From Ornithinimicrobium pratense (GTDB taxonomy: Bacteria; Actinomycetota; Actinomycetes; Actinomycetales; Dermatophilaceae), in contig NZ_CP044427.1 of assembly GCF_008843165.1 (NCBI RefSeq), positions 248,001-312,000 of the forward strand: a DNA stretch of 64,000 bases, read 5' to 3'. A model generated the notes under the pieces. It made no database searches, was not told the origin of the DNA, and saw only the letters and a list, made by a program, of their open reading frames with translations. Shown one piece after another: positions 25,899 to 37,004 of this stretch. Both the position numbers and the translations under genes were made by a program. Positions within the stretch are counted from its first letter, which is position 1, and each line of letters opens with the position of its first letter.

Positions 25899-27008
25899 GT
25901 GCCGACCCGCAACCCGTTTCGCCCCAGCTTCGGGGTGAGCCCGCGTGTCCTGGCCGGCCGCGGCGGGCTGATCGACGACTTCGACCTGGCCCTCGACGAG
26001 GGCCCGGGCTCGCCGATGCGGTCGGTGCTGGTCAGCGGAGCAAGGGGCATCGGCAAGACGGTGGTGCTGGGGGAGCTGGAAGACCGGGCCCGTAGCCACG
26101 GGTGGCTGGTCCTGCGGCTGCCGGAGGGCCCACGGTTGGTCACCGAGCTGGAGGAGACCGTCCTGCCCTCGCTGCTGACCGAGCACGACCCGGAGGCGGT
26201 GCAGCGCCGGGTGACAGGCGGAGGGCTCAGCCCACTGGGCAGTGTCTCCACCGAGGTCACCGAGCGGTTCCCGATCACCGAGTCGCTGACCCGGATGCTG
26301 GCACGGCTGGCCGGGATCGTCGGCCGCCGGGGGGCTGGCTTGCTGCTTACCCTGGACGAGGTGCAGGCCGCGCCTCCGGACGACCTGGCCCGCCTGGCCT
26401 CGGCATACCAGCACCTGGTCCGCGACGACGAGGAGGTGGCGCTCGCCGCGGCCGGGCTCCCGATCGGCATCGACGCCCTGCTCGAGCAGCCGGGCACCAC
26501 CTTCTTGCGGCGCGCGGAGCGGATCCACCTGGAGCCGCTCTCCGATGACCAGGTCGCCGAGGCCGCAGTGGCGACGGTGCGTGACGCGGGCCGGGTGATC
26601 AGCCCGGAGGCGGTCCAGGAGCTGGTCCGGATCGCCCACGGCTACCCCTATCTGCTGCAGCTGGTCGGCTACCACGCCTGGCGGGCTGCGGGCAGGGACG
26701 AGGTGATCACCCTCGCCGACGTGCGGGGGACCCTGCCCGTGGTGGTGGAGCGGATGGGCCGGCTGGTGCACGCACCGGCGCTGCGCGGGGTGCCGCCCGG
26801 CCAGCGCGCCTACCTGCAGGCAATGGCGCAGGACGACGGACCGTCCTCGACCGGCCAGATCGCCGAGCGGCTCGGGGTGACCAAGGGCAACCAGAACATG
26901 CAGCGCACCCGGCTGATCGACCGCGAGCTCATCGTCCCCGCTGGTCACGGGCTGGTCGACTTCGCCCTGCCCTACCTGCGTGAGCACCTGCGGGCAACGT
27001 CCACGTGA
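25899..27008 (+). CDS. AAA/STAND-like ATPase with C-terminal winged helix
   Basis: A 369-aa protein. The N-terminal NPFRPSFGVSPRVLAGR is characteristic of a widespread actinobacterial ATPase group. Walker A is SGARGIGKTVVL, Walker B is LLLTLDEVQAA, and the sensor region is VALAAAGLPIG. The last 80 residues form a winged helix (SSTGQIAERLGVTKGNQNMQRTRLIDRELI) like those of Orc1/Cdc6-type ATPases, so DNA binding is likely. GTG 25899 follows GAGGAGGG. The iteron array just upstream is a natural candidate target. Its stop overlaps the MFS gene start (GTGA), suggesting a regulator/transporter unit. The true role is unknown. Confidence 0.88.
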   Translation: MPTRNPFRPSFGVSPRVLAGRGGLIDDFDLALDEGPGSPMRSVLVSGARGIGKTVVLGELEDRARSHGWLVLRLPEGPRLVTELEETVLPSLLTEHDPEAVQRRVTGGGLSPLGSVSTEVTERFPITESLTRMLARLAGIVGRRGAGLLLTLDEVQAAPPDDLARLASAYQHLVRDDEEVALAAAGLPIGIDALLEQPGTTFLRRAERIHLEPLSDDQVAEAAVATVRDAGRVISPEAVQELVRIAHGYPYLLQLVGYHAWRAAGRDEVITLADVRGTLPVVVERMGRLVHAPALRGVPPGQRAYLQAMAQDDGPSSTGQIAERLGVTKGNQNMQRTRLIDRELIVPAGHGLVDFALPYLREHLRATST

Positions 27009-28231
27009 CCGCGACCACCGCCGCCACGCGCATCCCGATCCCGCGCGAGATCTGGATCCTCGTCGGGGCCGCCTTCGTCATCGCGATCGGCTTTGGCATC
27101 GTCTCGCCGGTGCTCCCGGCCTTCGCCCGGTCCTTCGATGTCGGGGTCACCGCGGCCTCCGTCATCGTCTCGGCCTTTGCCTTCTTCCGCCTGGTCTTCG
27201 CCCCCGTCGGAGGCGCCCTGGTCGAGCGTCTGGGCGAGCGGCCGGTCTACCTCACCGGGCTGATCGTCGTCGCCCTGTCCTCGCTGGCCGCAGCGTTCGC
27301 GCAGTCCTACTGGCAGCTGCTTGCCTTCCGCGGGCTCGGCGGCATCGGGTCCACGATGTTCACCATCTCGGCCATGGCCCTGCTGGTCCGGCTGGCGCCG
27401 CCGAGCGCCCGTGGCCGGGTCTCCTCGGCGTACGGCTCGGCCTTCCTCATCGGCGGCATGGCCGGCCCGTTGCTCGGTGGACTCGTCGCCCAGTGGGGGA
27501 TGCGCGCCCCCTTCGTCCTGTATGCCGTCCTTCTGCTGGTCGCCGCTGCCGTCGTGGCCATCGGGCTGGGCGGGGCCCGGCTGCGTCCGGCCCCCAATGC
27601 CGCGGACCGGCCGGCGATGACGTTGGGCGAGGCCTGGGAGCACCAGGCCTACCGGGCGGTGCTCGTCTCTGCCGTGGCCAACGGGTGGAGCAACTTCGGG
27701 GTGCGGATGGCCCTGTTGCCGCTGCTGGCGGCGGCGGTCCTCGACGAGCCTTGGGTCGCCGGCGTGGTGCTCGCAGTCGGCGCGGTGGGGACCGCGGTCA
27801 CCCTGCAGTTCTCCGGACGGCTGTCCGACCGGGTGGGCCGGCGCCCCCCGATCCTGGTCGGCCTCCTGGTGCTCGGTGTCTCGATGGGCTCGATGGGGGT
27901 CGTCACCTCCGACGGGGTCCCGGCCTCCGCGGGTCTGGCTCTGCTGCTGGCTCTGTCGCTGGTCTCGGGCGTGGGTGCTGGCCTGGTCAACCCCTCCCAG
28001 CAGGCCACCGTCGCCGACATCATCGGCCACGAACGCAGCGGCGGCCGGGTGCTCTCGACCTTCCAGATGGCCCAGGATGTGGGGGCCATCGTGGGCCCGA
28101 TCCTGGTGGGCCTGGTCGCTGACACGCTCGGCTTCGGCGCGGCGTTCGCGACGACCGGGGTGGTCTGCCTGCTGGCCATGCTGCCGTGGCTGCGGGCGCC
28201 GGAGCCGCTGGTGCAGCCAGACGAGGGCTGA
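27005..28231 (+). CDS. MFS efflux transporter
   Basis: A 408-aa, 12-helix major facilitator. The helix 2-3 loop motif is present (GGALVERLGERPVYLTG) and the second-half copy reads GRLSDRVGRRPPILVGL. The central loop (GARLRPAPNAADRPAMTLGEAWEH) is short. Homology type suggests DHA1-like drug or metabolite export. GTG 27005 overlaps the ATPase stop, so both are translated together. Confidence 0.92.
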   Translation: MTATTAATRIPIPREIWILVGAAFVIAIGFGIVSPVLPAFARSFDVGVTAASVIVSAFAFFRLVFAPVGGALVERLGERPVYLTGLIVVALSSLAAAFAQSYWQLLAFRGLGGIGSTMFTISAMALLVRLAPPSARGRVSSAYGSAFLIGGMAGPLLGGLVAQWGMRAPFVLYAVLLLVAAAVVAIGLGGARLRPAPNAADRPAMTLGEAWEHQAYRAVLVSAVANGWSNFGVRMALLPLLAAAVLDEPWVAGVVLAVGAVGTAVTLQFSGRLSDRVGRRPPILVGLLVLGVSMGSMGVVTSDGVPASAGLALLLALSLVSGVGAGLVNPSQQATVADIIGHERSGGRVLSTFQMAQDVGAIVGPILVGLVADTLGFGAAFATTGVVCLLAMLPWLRAPEPLVQPDEG

Positions 28232-28668
28232 CCGGGCTCGTCAAGGCTGGCGAGGGGCTCGACCGGCCAGGAGTAAAACCCGTTGCGCTCCGGCACGCCC
28301 TTGCGGGAGGGTAGTCGGCATGACAAGGAACACGGTGATGGGGTCCGTGCCTGTCGGCGGAGTGCAGTAGCCCGCTCGTCCACCGCGAGCGGCCGTGCCG
28401 CCGGCGGCACCGGCTCTGCGTTAAGCGTCCTGGAGACGCCACATCCGTCGCGTAGCTCAGCTGTGTGACGCATCCGTCGCGTAGCCCCCTGAGCGGCGGT
28501 CTCTACCACGGTTTGGCTCTGCCACGTCCGTCTCGGACGTGGCGGCCGCCTGCCACCACGACGGGGAATGTCCGCGCACCGGCATGACCCAGCCATTCAC
28601 TGCTTGCGACGTCCGTCAGGGCGTCGGCTCGCACTTCCCACCCGACCGCGGGAGAGGAGGACATCCTG
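28232..28668. other. 437-bp intergenic region with short repeats
   Basis: I see no gene. A 15-bp direct repeat CATCCGTCGCGTAGC occurs at 28442-28456 and 28471-28485, and a strong hairpin lies at 28521-28543. The region ends with GAGAGGAGG, the ribosome site of the next small gene. It may hold the promoter and 5' leader of that gene. Confidence 0.5.
28521..28543. terminator. Perfect 10-bp stem-loop
   Basis: GCCACGTCCG-TCT-CGGACGTGGC, a 3-nt loop and no T-run. It could terminate the ATPase-MFS transcript or shape the leader of the small gene at 28669. Confidence 0.5.
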
Positions 28669-28854
28669 ATGAACGGTCACCTGGACCAGCTCATCGCGCA
28701 GAGCATCGCTCACGACCGCGAGCGTGAGCTGCAGTCGGCGCTCAGGCAGCGCCGGGGCGACACCGTCGGCAGTCGGCGCGGCCGACACGTCGCGGTCGCC
28801 TGGCAGCACTCGCTGCGCGCGCGCCTGGCGCATCTCTGGGCGTTGTCGCACTGA
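28669..28854 (+). CDS. Small basic hypothetical protein
   Basis: A 61-aa protein, MNGHLDQLIAQSIAHDRERE at the start, helical and Arg-rich. Start ATG 28669 has GAGAGGAGG 8 nt upstream, one of the best ribosome sites in the window, which is the main evidence that the gene is real. Function unknown. Confidence 0.65.
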   Translation: MNGHLDQLIAQSIAHDRERELQSALRQRRGDTVGSRRGRHVAVAWQHSLRARLAHLWALSH

Positions 28855-29050
28855 GCTGACGCGGCCATCACCACCTACCCACCACGCATGGGCCGCGGGC
28901 GAGACTCTCGCCCGCGGCCCTGCTGCTGGTTCCGGCCGGCCGGTCACGAGGTCGGCGCGCTCGCCCGTGACAAGGTGGCCGCTCTGACGGGCTGATCGGC
29001 ACGCCAGAGGACGTGGGGCGGCCCACCTTCGGCCGGGGAGTAGCGCGGCA

Positions 29051-29056
29051 TACCCT
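29051..29056 (+). promoter_or_regulatory. -10 box of the RraB-like gene
   Basis: TACCCT, 6 nt before GTG 29063 and no Shine-Dalgarno sequence. Confidence 0.45.
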
Positions 29057-29062
29057 CGGACC

Positions 29063-29374
29063 GTGAGCACCATGCACCCGGGCAGCGAGCACCTCATCAT
29101 CCTGCCCGAACGGGACATCGCCGAGGCGATCGCGGAGGAGCTGCGCGAGGAGGGTTTTGAGCACGTGCGGGTCGTTCGGGAGGCGGCGCGCAACCAAGAG
29201 CACGGGGAGGACGACCTGGAGGTTGAGTGGGCGGTCTACGTGCTCGACCCCCGGCTACCGGACATTGCGGGCGGGGGTGCATACGAGGGCCTGCGCGAGC
29301 GGTTCGTGGAGCTGGCCCAGGAGCACGGCGGGTGGTATGACGAGCCGGGCGACCCCCGGCCACCTCAGGGCTGA
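29063..29374 (+). CDS. RraB-like (ribonuclease E inhibitor-type) small protein
   Basis: A 103-aa ferredoxin-fold protein. ERDIAEAIAEELREEGFEHVRVVREA, WAVYVLDPRLPD and FVELAQEHGGWYDEPGD follow the RraB pattern (strand-helix-strand ending in GGxYD). RraB inhibits RNase E in E. coli; whether the actinobacterial relatives do so is unknown. GTG 29063 fits a leaderless start; ATG 29072 is an alternative. Confidence 0.65.
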   Translation: MSTMHPGSEHLIILPERDIAEAIAEELREEGFEHVRVVREAARNQEHGEDDLEVEWAVYVLDPRLPDIAGGGAYEGLRERFVELAQEHGGWYDEPGDPRPPQG

Positions 29375-29506
29375 CGCTCAGCCGCCGCCGCCTCTGACAC
29401 CGCCGCCCCTGACACCGCCGCCTGGCCCACGCACCGACCAGGCTCACCGACCTTGCCCCGTCCGTCCCGGCGGGTGGGTTCTGCTCGAGGTGGACATGAT
29501 GGGTCC

Positions 29507-31129
29507 ATGGCCGACCCACATAACCACCCCGTCCTCCAACTGGAGCGGGAGCAGAAGTTCGACCTCGAGCCGGACGCACCGCTGCCAGACCTCGACGGGC
29601 TGCTCAGGTCTGGGGCCAGCCGCGTCCGCCGGCTGCGCGCCGTCTACCTGGACACCCCCGACCTGCTGTTGATCAGGCAGCGGATCACCCTGCGGCGCAG
29701 GGAGGGCGGGGGCGACGAGGGCTGGCACCTCAAGCTGCCGGCCCAGGAGGGATCGAGCCAGGAAGGGTCGGGCGAGGAAGGGTCGGTCCGTTGGGAGCTG
29801 CACGCCCCGCTAACCGACGGGCCCGGACGCTGGCGGGTGCCGCCGGGCCACGTCGAGGCCGTCGCCGAACGTCTGGGGGAGGTCTGGACCGACCGGCCCG
29901 ATGCGGAACGTGGGCTGGTCCCGGTCGCCATCCTGCGCACCCATCGCACCGAGGTCGACCTGCTCGACGACGAGGGTCGGGTCGCCGCGGTGCTCTGCGA
30001 TGACGTGGTGCAGGCCGAGCCGGCGGGGCACCGATGGCGCGAGCTCGAGGTGGAGCTGGTGGGCGACCACGGCAGCCAGGACGACCTGCTGGGCAGGATC
30101 GCCGAGCACCTCGCCGTCCAGGGCGTACGTCCTGCAAACTTCCCGTCCAAACTGAGCCGCGCGCTGGGCGACAGGCCGCAACGGGCCCAGCAGGGTCTGC
30201 CGCCGGACGCGGAAGGTCCTGCGGCCGACGTGGTCCTGGCCCACCTTGCCGAGCAGGTGGCCGTGATCCTAGGGCGGGAGGCGACCCTGCGGGAGGACGG
30301 GCCGGCCTCGGTGCACAAGACGAGGGTCGCCACCCGCCGGCTCCGCAGCGCCCTGCGCACCTTTCGTCGGCTCCTGGACCGGGAGGTCACTGACCCGCTG
30401 CGGCAGGAGGTCAAGTGGTACGCCGAGGTGCTGGGCGCCCCGCGGGACGCCGAGGTGATGCGGGCGGCGGTCCTGGCCGACCTCGCCGAGCTACCCTCCG
30501 GCCTGGTGCTGGGCCCGGTCGCGGACCGGGTGCGAGAGGAGCTGGACGGGGAGCACGCCCGGGCGCACGCCGCCCTGGTCGAGGTGCTGGACGGACCCCG
30601 GTATGCCGCGCTGGTCGACCAGCTCGTCGACCTCCTGGCAGACCCGCCGTGGCGCGGCCGCGCCGAGCGACCCGCGGCGAAAATCCTGCTGCCGCTGGTC
30701 GCCCAGGCCGTCGGTCGCGTCGAAGCAGAGTGGCAGGACCTGCGTGAGGCTGAGGAGGCCGCCGCCTCGGGCGACACGGCGGGCCTTGATCTGGACGACC
30801 GGATGCACCGGCTGCACGAGATCCGCAAGCGGGCCAAGGCGGCCCGCTACGCCCACGAGGCGGTGGCGCCGTCCTTCGGCCAGGACGCCGCAGCCCTTGC
30901 GGCGGCGTGGGAGAAGGCCACCGAGGCCCTGGGCGTGGTCCAGGACAGTGTGGTCGGTGAGGAGCGGCTGCGGCGGCTGACTCTCGCGGCGCGCGAGGCG
31001 GGCGACCCGGACTTCACCTATGGCGTCCTCGTCGGCCGCCAGCTCGGGGTGCGCGGGCCGATGCTGAAGGCGGGGGAGGGTGCGGTCAAGGCGGCGCTGC
31101 AGCGCGAGCAGGATCTCGCCGGAGAGTGA
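29507..31129 (+). CDS. CYTH and CHAD domain protein
   Basis: A 540-aa fusion. The N-terminal CYTH tunnel domain (residues about 8-210) begins LEREQKF, the ExExK metal/triphosphate motif. CHAD (about 245-535) follows, with helical His/Arg-rich signatures VHKTRVATRRLRSALRTFR and RMHRLHEIRKRAKAARYA. CYTH binds triphosphates and CHAD binds polyphosphate, so a polyphosphate-linked role is likely. A Gly/Ser/Glu insert (EGSSQEGSGEEGS) lies in the CYTH domain and comes from a short DNA repeat. ATG 29507 chosen by homology. Confidence 0.93.
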   Translation: MADPHNHPVLQLEREQKFDLEPDAPLPDLDGLLRSGASRVRRLRAVYLDTPDLLLIRQRITLRRREGGGDEGWHLKLPAQEGSSQEGSGEEGSVRWELHAPLTDGPGRWRVPPGHVEAVAERLGEVWTDRPDAERGLVPVAILRTHRTEVDLLDDEGRVAAVLCDDVVQAEPAGHRWRELEVELVGDHGSQDDLLGRIAEHLAVQGVRPANFPSKLSRALGDRPQRAQQGLPPDAEGPAADVVLAHLAEQVAVILGREATLREDGPASVHKTRVATRRLRSALRTFRRLLDREVTDPLRQEVKWYAEVLGAPRDAEVMRAAVLADLAELPSGLVLGPVADRVREELDGEHARAHAALVEVLDGPRYAALVDQLVDLLADPPWRGRAERPAAKILLPLVAQAVGRVEAEWQDLREAEEAAASGDTAGLDLDDRMHRLHEIRKRAKAARYAHEAVAPSFGQDAAALAAAWEKATEALGVVQDSVVGEERLRRLTLAAREAGDPDFTYGVLVGRQLGVRGPMLKAGEGAVKAALQREQDLAGE

Positions 31130-31183
31130 TCTGACTGCCCACCCTGCTCGCCCTGGTCGGCACCGACGGCGTCGCGCGGGGCG

Positions 31184-31714
31184 TCAGCCCTCGGTCGCCA
31201 GGGCGCGCTCGAAGTCGCGCAGGATCGGCGGGCTGAAGAGCACGAACCGCACCTCTTTCACTGCCGCCTCCGGCCTGTCCTTGGCCCACTCCCGCACGGT
31301 CGCCACCGCCACGTCGGCAACCGTCGCGGGGTCCCAGCCGTAGATCCCGGCGCTCACCGCCGGGAAGGCCACCGTCTCGGCGCCCACCTCCTCGGCGACC
31401 TCGAGGCTGCGGCGGAAGCAGGAGGCCAGCAGGCCCGGTTCAGTCTGGCCGCGGTGCCGGTTCGGGCCCACCGTGTGGATGACCCAACGGGCGGGCAGAT
31501 GCCCCGCGCCGGTGGCCACGGCCTCCCCGACCGGGAGCCCGTCGGGGAAGCGGTCGGCCCGGACCGCGCGGCACTCCTGCAACAGCTGCGGTCCGGCCGC
31601 GGCGTGGATCGCGCCGTCGACGCCGCCCCCGCCCAGAAGCGAGGAGTTGGCCGCGTTGACGATCGCGTCCACGGCCTGCACGGTGAGGTCGCCCAGGTGG
31701 CAGGTGAGCTGCAT
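31184..31714 (-). CDS. Macro-domain O-acetyl-ADP-ribose deacetylase-like protein
   Basis: A 176-aa single macro domain. AIVNAANSSLLGGGGVDGAIH and VAFPAVSAGIYGWDPATVADVAV are the two ADP-ribose-binding signatures, with the Asn-Asn-Gly loop of MacroD/YmdB types. The family hydrolyses O-acetyl-ADP-ribose, a sirtuin product, or removes ADP-ribose from proteins. ATG 31714 is preceded by CACCCT 6 nt upstream on its strand. Confidence 0.93.
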   Translation of the reverse strand: MQLTCHLGDLTVQAVDAIVNAANSSLLGGGGVDGAIHAAAGPQLLQECRAVRADRFPDGLPVGEAVATGAGHLPARWVIHTVGPNRHRGQTEPGLLASCFRRSLEVAEEVGAETVAFPAVSAGIYGWDPATVADVAVATVREWAKDRPEAAVKEVRFVLFSPPILRDFERALATEG

Positions 31715-31845
31715 ACCCCCAGGGTGGCAGAGGCCCGGCGGGCCCGCTGGCCGCTGCGCGGGTCGATCGCCCGGGCGTCGGGACGGAACCCGGATCGACG
31801 TGGTGCACAATCGGTCGCACAGTCGACCACGGGCGTGAGGGAGGT

Positions 31846-32655
31846 ATGGGCGTGCTGCTCGCCTTCGTGGTCACGCTGCTCGCGGGGCTGTCCACGGTGA
31901 TCGGGGGCTGGCTGGGCACCCAACCCCGGGTGCTGCGCCGCGACATCCTCGCCGCCGCCCTGGCCTTCGCCGCCGGGATCATGATCACGATCTCGGTGGT
32001 GGAGATCGCCCCGAGCGCGCTGAGCTCGCTGGACGAGATCGTCGGCAGGACCGCGGCGATGCTGTGGGTCGGGGGTGCACTGCTCCTCGGCGCGGCGCTG
32101 GTGGTGCTCATCGACAAGGCCATCCCACACCACGTCAACCCCGCCGAGATCGGCGGCGGAGATCAGCTGGACCGCATCCAGGCCGGACAGGTCGACGCCC
32201 GGCTGCTGCGCAGTGGCATCTTCCTGACCGCGGTCGTCGCCCTGCACAACCTGCCGGAGGGGTTGGCCACCTTCATCTCCACCCTCAAAGAGCCCGCCGG
32301 GGGCATCACCCTGGCCATCGCGATCGCGATCCACAACGTTCCTGAGGGTCTGGCCGTCGCCGCGCCGATCTACGCCGCCACCCGTTCCAAGGCGCAGGCG
32401 CTGCTCTGGGCGACCGTCTCCGGGCTGGCCGAGCCGGTCGGCGGGGTGTTGGGCTACCTCATCCTGGCGGCCGTGCTCCCGGAGGAGTGGCTCAGTCTCA
32501 CCCTGGCCCTGGTGGCCGGGATGATGATCGCGGTGAGCTTCATGGAGCTGCTGCCAGCGGCCCGCCGCTACGAGACCCACTACACCCAGACCCTGGCCGG
32601 CCTGTTCCTCGGCGCCGTCGTCATGGTCCTCTCCCTGCTGCTCCTCACGCTCTGA
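31846..32655 (+). CDS. ZIP-family divalent metal transporter
   Basis: A 269-aa protein with eight predicted helices. The metal-binding helices 4 and 5 carry [13 protein letters not shown] and [13 protein letters not shown], and EPVGG follows, as in ZupT. It imports zinc and probably other divalent metals. The loop between helices 3 and 4 ([14 protein letters not shown]) is polar and lacks the His-rich stretch of eukaryotic ZIPs. ATG 31846 follows GAGGGAGG. Confidence 0.93.
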   Translation: MGVLLAFVVTLLAGLSTVIGGWLGTQPRVLRRDILAAALAFAAGIMITISVVEIAPSALSSLDEIVGRTAAMLWVGGALLLGAALVVLIDKAIPHHVNPAEIGGGDQLDRIQAGQVDARLLRSGIFLTAVVALHNLPEGLATFISTLKEPAGGITLAIAIAIHNVPEGLAVAAPIYAATRSKAQALLWATVSGLAEPVGGVLGYLILAAVLPEEWLSLTLALVAGMMIAVSFMELLPAARRYETHYTQTLAGLFLGAVVMVLSLLLLTL

Positions 32656-32667
32656 CCCGCGCGCTAA

Positions 32668-32690
32668 AGTTGAGTGGAATGCACTCAACT
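32668..32690 (+). promoter_or_regulatory. HAIR operator for HspR upstream of clpB
   Basis: AGTTGAG-N9-CTCAACT, half-sites and spacer length identical to the dnaK operator at 13833-13855. The site is about 80 bp before the clpB start, so clpB is expected to be in the HspR regulon. A 7-bp inverted repeat (CAGGTGG/CCACCTG, 32706-32724) lies just downstream. Confidence 0.87.
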
Positions 32691-32768
32691 TCGATGGCGT
32701 TGCACCAGGTGGGACCACCACCTGCGTGAGCTGGCGCCGACCGGCGCCGGAAGGAGAACGACACACCC

Positions 32769-35348
<2,580 letters not shown>

Positions 35349-35357
35349 GCACGTCAT

Positions 35358-35375
35358 CGCGAGGCGCGCCTCGCG
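35358..35375. repeat. 18-bp perfect palindrome after clpB
   Basis: CGCGAGG-CGCG-CCTCGCG lies 10 bp after the clpB stop. Together with the larger hairpin at 35383-35424 it probably forms a tandem terminator. Confidence 0.5.
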
Positions 35376-35382
35376 GGGAAGG

Positions 35383-35424
35383 TGTCCCGTGAAAGTGGCC
35401 ACAGTGGGCCGCTTCCACGGGACA
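35383..35424. terminator. Hairpin terminator after clpB
   Basis: Arms 35383-35400 and 35407-35424 are complementary at 16 of 18 positions around a 6-nt loop and are followed by TCTTTA. It should isolate clpB from the phosphate operon. Confidence 0.7.
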
Positions 35425-35490
35425 TCTTTATGCGCCGCGGCTCGTGCTGCGCGAGGTGAGCGATGCACAAGGGTGGGCCGGAAGACCGAG

Positions 35491-35523
35491 ATTCGTTGCT
35501 CGTTCACCGTTCATTCACCTGAG
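35491..35523 (+). promoter_or_regulatory. PHO box (PhoP direct repeats) upstream of pstS
   Basis: Two 11-bp direct repeat units begin at 35502 (GTTCACCGTTC) and 35513 (ATTCACCTGAG), with a weaker third at 35491 (ATTCGTTGCTC). GTTCACC on an 11-bp period is the PhoP-binding repeat of actinobacterial phosphate-starvation promoters. A TACGGT -10 candidate lies at 35551-35556. PhoP activation of pst under low phosphate is expected. Confidence 0.8.
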
Positions 35524-35651
35524 CCGCGTCTACGGGACACATCACCTGCCTACGGTCACTCTCGTCGGCACCGCCGCCAGCACGCCCAGCCCTGCCGGTT
35601 GGCCCTGGTGGGCGTGCGACCCCTGACCAAGATCATCGAAAGAGGTTCACC

Positions 35652-36884
35652 GTGAAGCTTCGCCGCTTTGCTCCGACGCTGGCCATCGCCATGGCCGCGT
35701 CGTTGACGCTCGCCGCCTGTGGCGACGACAACCCCACTGCGGAGGAGACCCCCGCCGCCGACACGGCGGACGACGCCGACGCTGACGCCGACACCGATGC
35801 TGGCGCCGACACCGATGCTGGCGCCGACACCGACACCGACACCGAGACCCAGGACAGCGGCGCTGAGACGCAGGACGCCGGCGGGACGGACGCAGCCGGT
35901 GCCGAGCTGTCCGGCAGCCTGGCCGCGGCCGGGGCCTCTGCCCAGAACGCGGCGATGACCTCGTGGATCTCCGCCTACGGCGAGGTCCAGCCCGACGTCC
36001 AGGTGACCTACGACTCGGTGGGCTCCGGCGCCGGTGTGACCTCCCTGGCCCAGGGCGCGGTCGACTTCGCCGGCTCCGACTCCTACCTCGACGAGGAGCG
36101 CCGCGAGGCCGTCCAGGACTACTGCGGGGATGAGGGCGCGATCAACCTGCCCGTCTACGTCTCCCCGATCGCGGTGGCCTTCAACCTGGAGGGTGTGGAC
36201 TCCCTCAACCTGAACGCCGAGACGATCGCCAAGATCTTCAACCAGGAGATCACTGAGTGGAACGACCCGGAGATCGCCGAGCAGAACCCCGACGCGGACC
36301 TGCCCGAGGAGCGCATCGTTCCGGTCAACCGCTCGGACGACTCCGGCACCACCGACAACTTCACCAAGTACCTGGCCGCTGCGGCCGGTGACGCCTGGCC
36401 GCACGAGCCGGGCCAGACCTGGCCGGTGGCCGGTGGTGAGGCCGGCGCCCAGACCGCCGGTGTGGTCTCCATCCTGTCCAGCACCCCGGGCACCATCGGC
36501 TACTCCGACGCCTCGGCCGTCGAGGGCATGACCCTGGTCAACGTGGGGGTGGGCGATGACTATGTCGAGCTCTCCCCCGAGGCCGCCTCACGGGTTGTCG
36601 AGGCCTCGCCGCTGGCCGACACCGGTGTCGAGGGCGACCTCGCGGTCGACCTGGACTACGCCACCACCGAGGCTGACGCCTACCCGATCGTGCTGATCTC
36701 CTACCACGTGGTCTGCAAGAACTACCAGGACGCCGACAAGGCCAACCTGGTCAAGGACTTCATCTCCTACGTGGCCTCCCCGGAGGGCCAGGACGTCGCG
36801 GCCGACGGTGCCGGCTCCGCCCCCATCTCCGACGGTCTGCGCGAGCAAGTGCTGGGCGCCCTGGACACCGTCAACGGCGGTTGA
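35652..36884 (+). CDS. pstS: Phosphate-binding lipoprotein PstS
   Basis: A 410-aa lipoprotein. The signal peptide (KLRRFAPTLAIAMAASLTLAAC) ends in lipobox LAAC. An Asp/Ala/Thr linker of about 55 residues follows, with DADADTDAGADTDAGADTD repeats. The binding domain shows GAGASAQNAA-like AAGASAQ and SGAGVTSLAQGAVDFAGSD, plus RSDDSGTTDNFTKYL, the phosphate-contact loops. GTG 35652 has GAAAGAGG upstream. It captures phosphate outside the membrane for PstCAB and is controlled by the PHO box. Confidence 0.97.
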   Translation: MKLRRFAPTLAIAMAASLTLAACGDDNPTAEETPAADTADDADADADTDAGADTDAGADTDTDTETQDSGAETQDAGGTDAAGAELSGSLAAAGASAQNAAMTSWISAYGEVQPDVQVTYDSVGSGAGVTSLAQGAVDFAGSDSYLDEERREAVQDYCGDEGAINLPVYVSPIAVAFNLEGVDSLNLNAETIAKIFNQEITEWNDPEIAEQNPDADLPEERIVPVNRSDDSGTTDNFTKYLAAAAGDAWPHEPGQTWPVAGGEAGAQTAGVVSILSSTPGTIGYSDASAVEGMTLVNVGVGDDYVELSPEAASRVVEASPLADTGVEGDLAVDLDYATTEADAYPIVLISYHVVCKNYQDADKANLVKDFISYVASPEGQDVAADGAGSAPISDGLREQVLGALDTVNGG

Positions 36885-36901
36885 TCCCACCCCCCACTGA
36901 C

Positions 36902-36950
36902 GCCACGACGGTCGTGGTCCAGCCCCAGGCTGGACGACGACCGTCGTGGC
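36902..36950 (+). terminator. Stem-loop between pstS and pstC
   Basis: A perfect 14-bp outer stem (36902-36915 with 36937-36950) encloses a 6-bp inner stem (CCAGCC/GGCTGG) with a 3-nt loop. Such structures commonly stabilise or attenuate the pstS message so that the binding protein is made in excess of the permease. Confidence 0.75.
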
Positions 36951-37004
36951 CGTCGGCGAGGGATATCCTCGCCACAGTCCTCCTGGTGAACGAAAGGGTT
37001 GCCG

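Noticed and set aside
28442..28485. Possible CRISPR or attachment site from the 15-bp direct repeat
   Set aside because: Only two copies, 14 bp apart, no cas genes, no integrase and no tRNA; not enough for either call.
28447..28520. tRNA-like GTAGCTCAG box
   Set aside because: It resembles a tRNA D-arm, but no acceptor stem, anticodon arm or TTCGANTC T-loop can be folded around it; the match comes from the local direct repeat.
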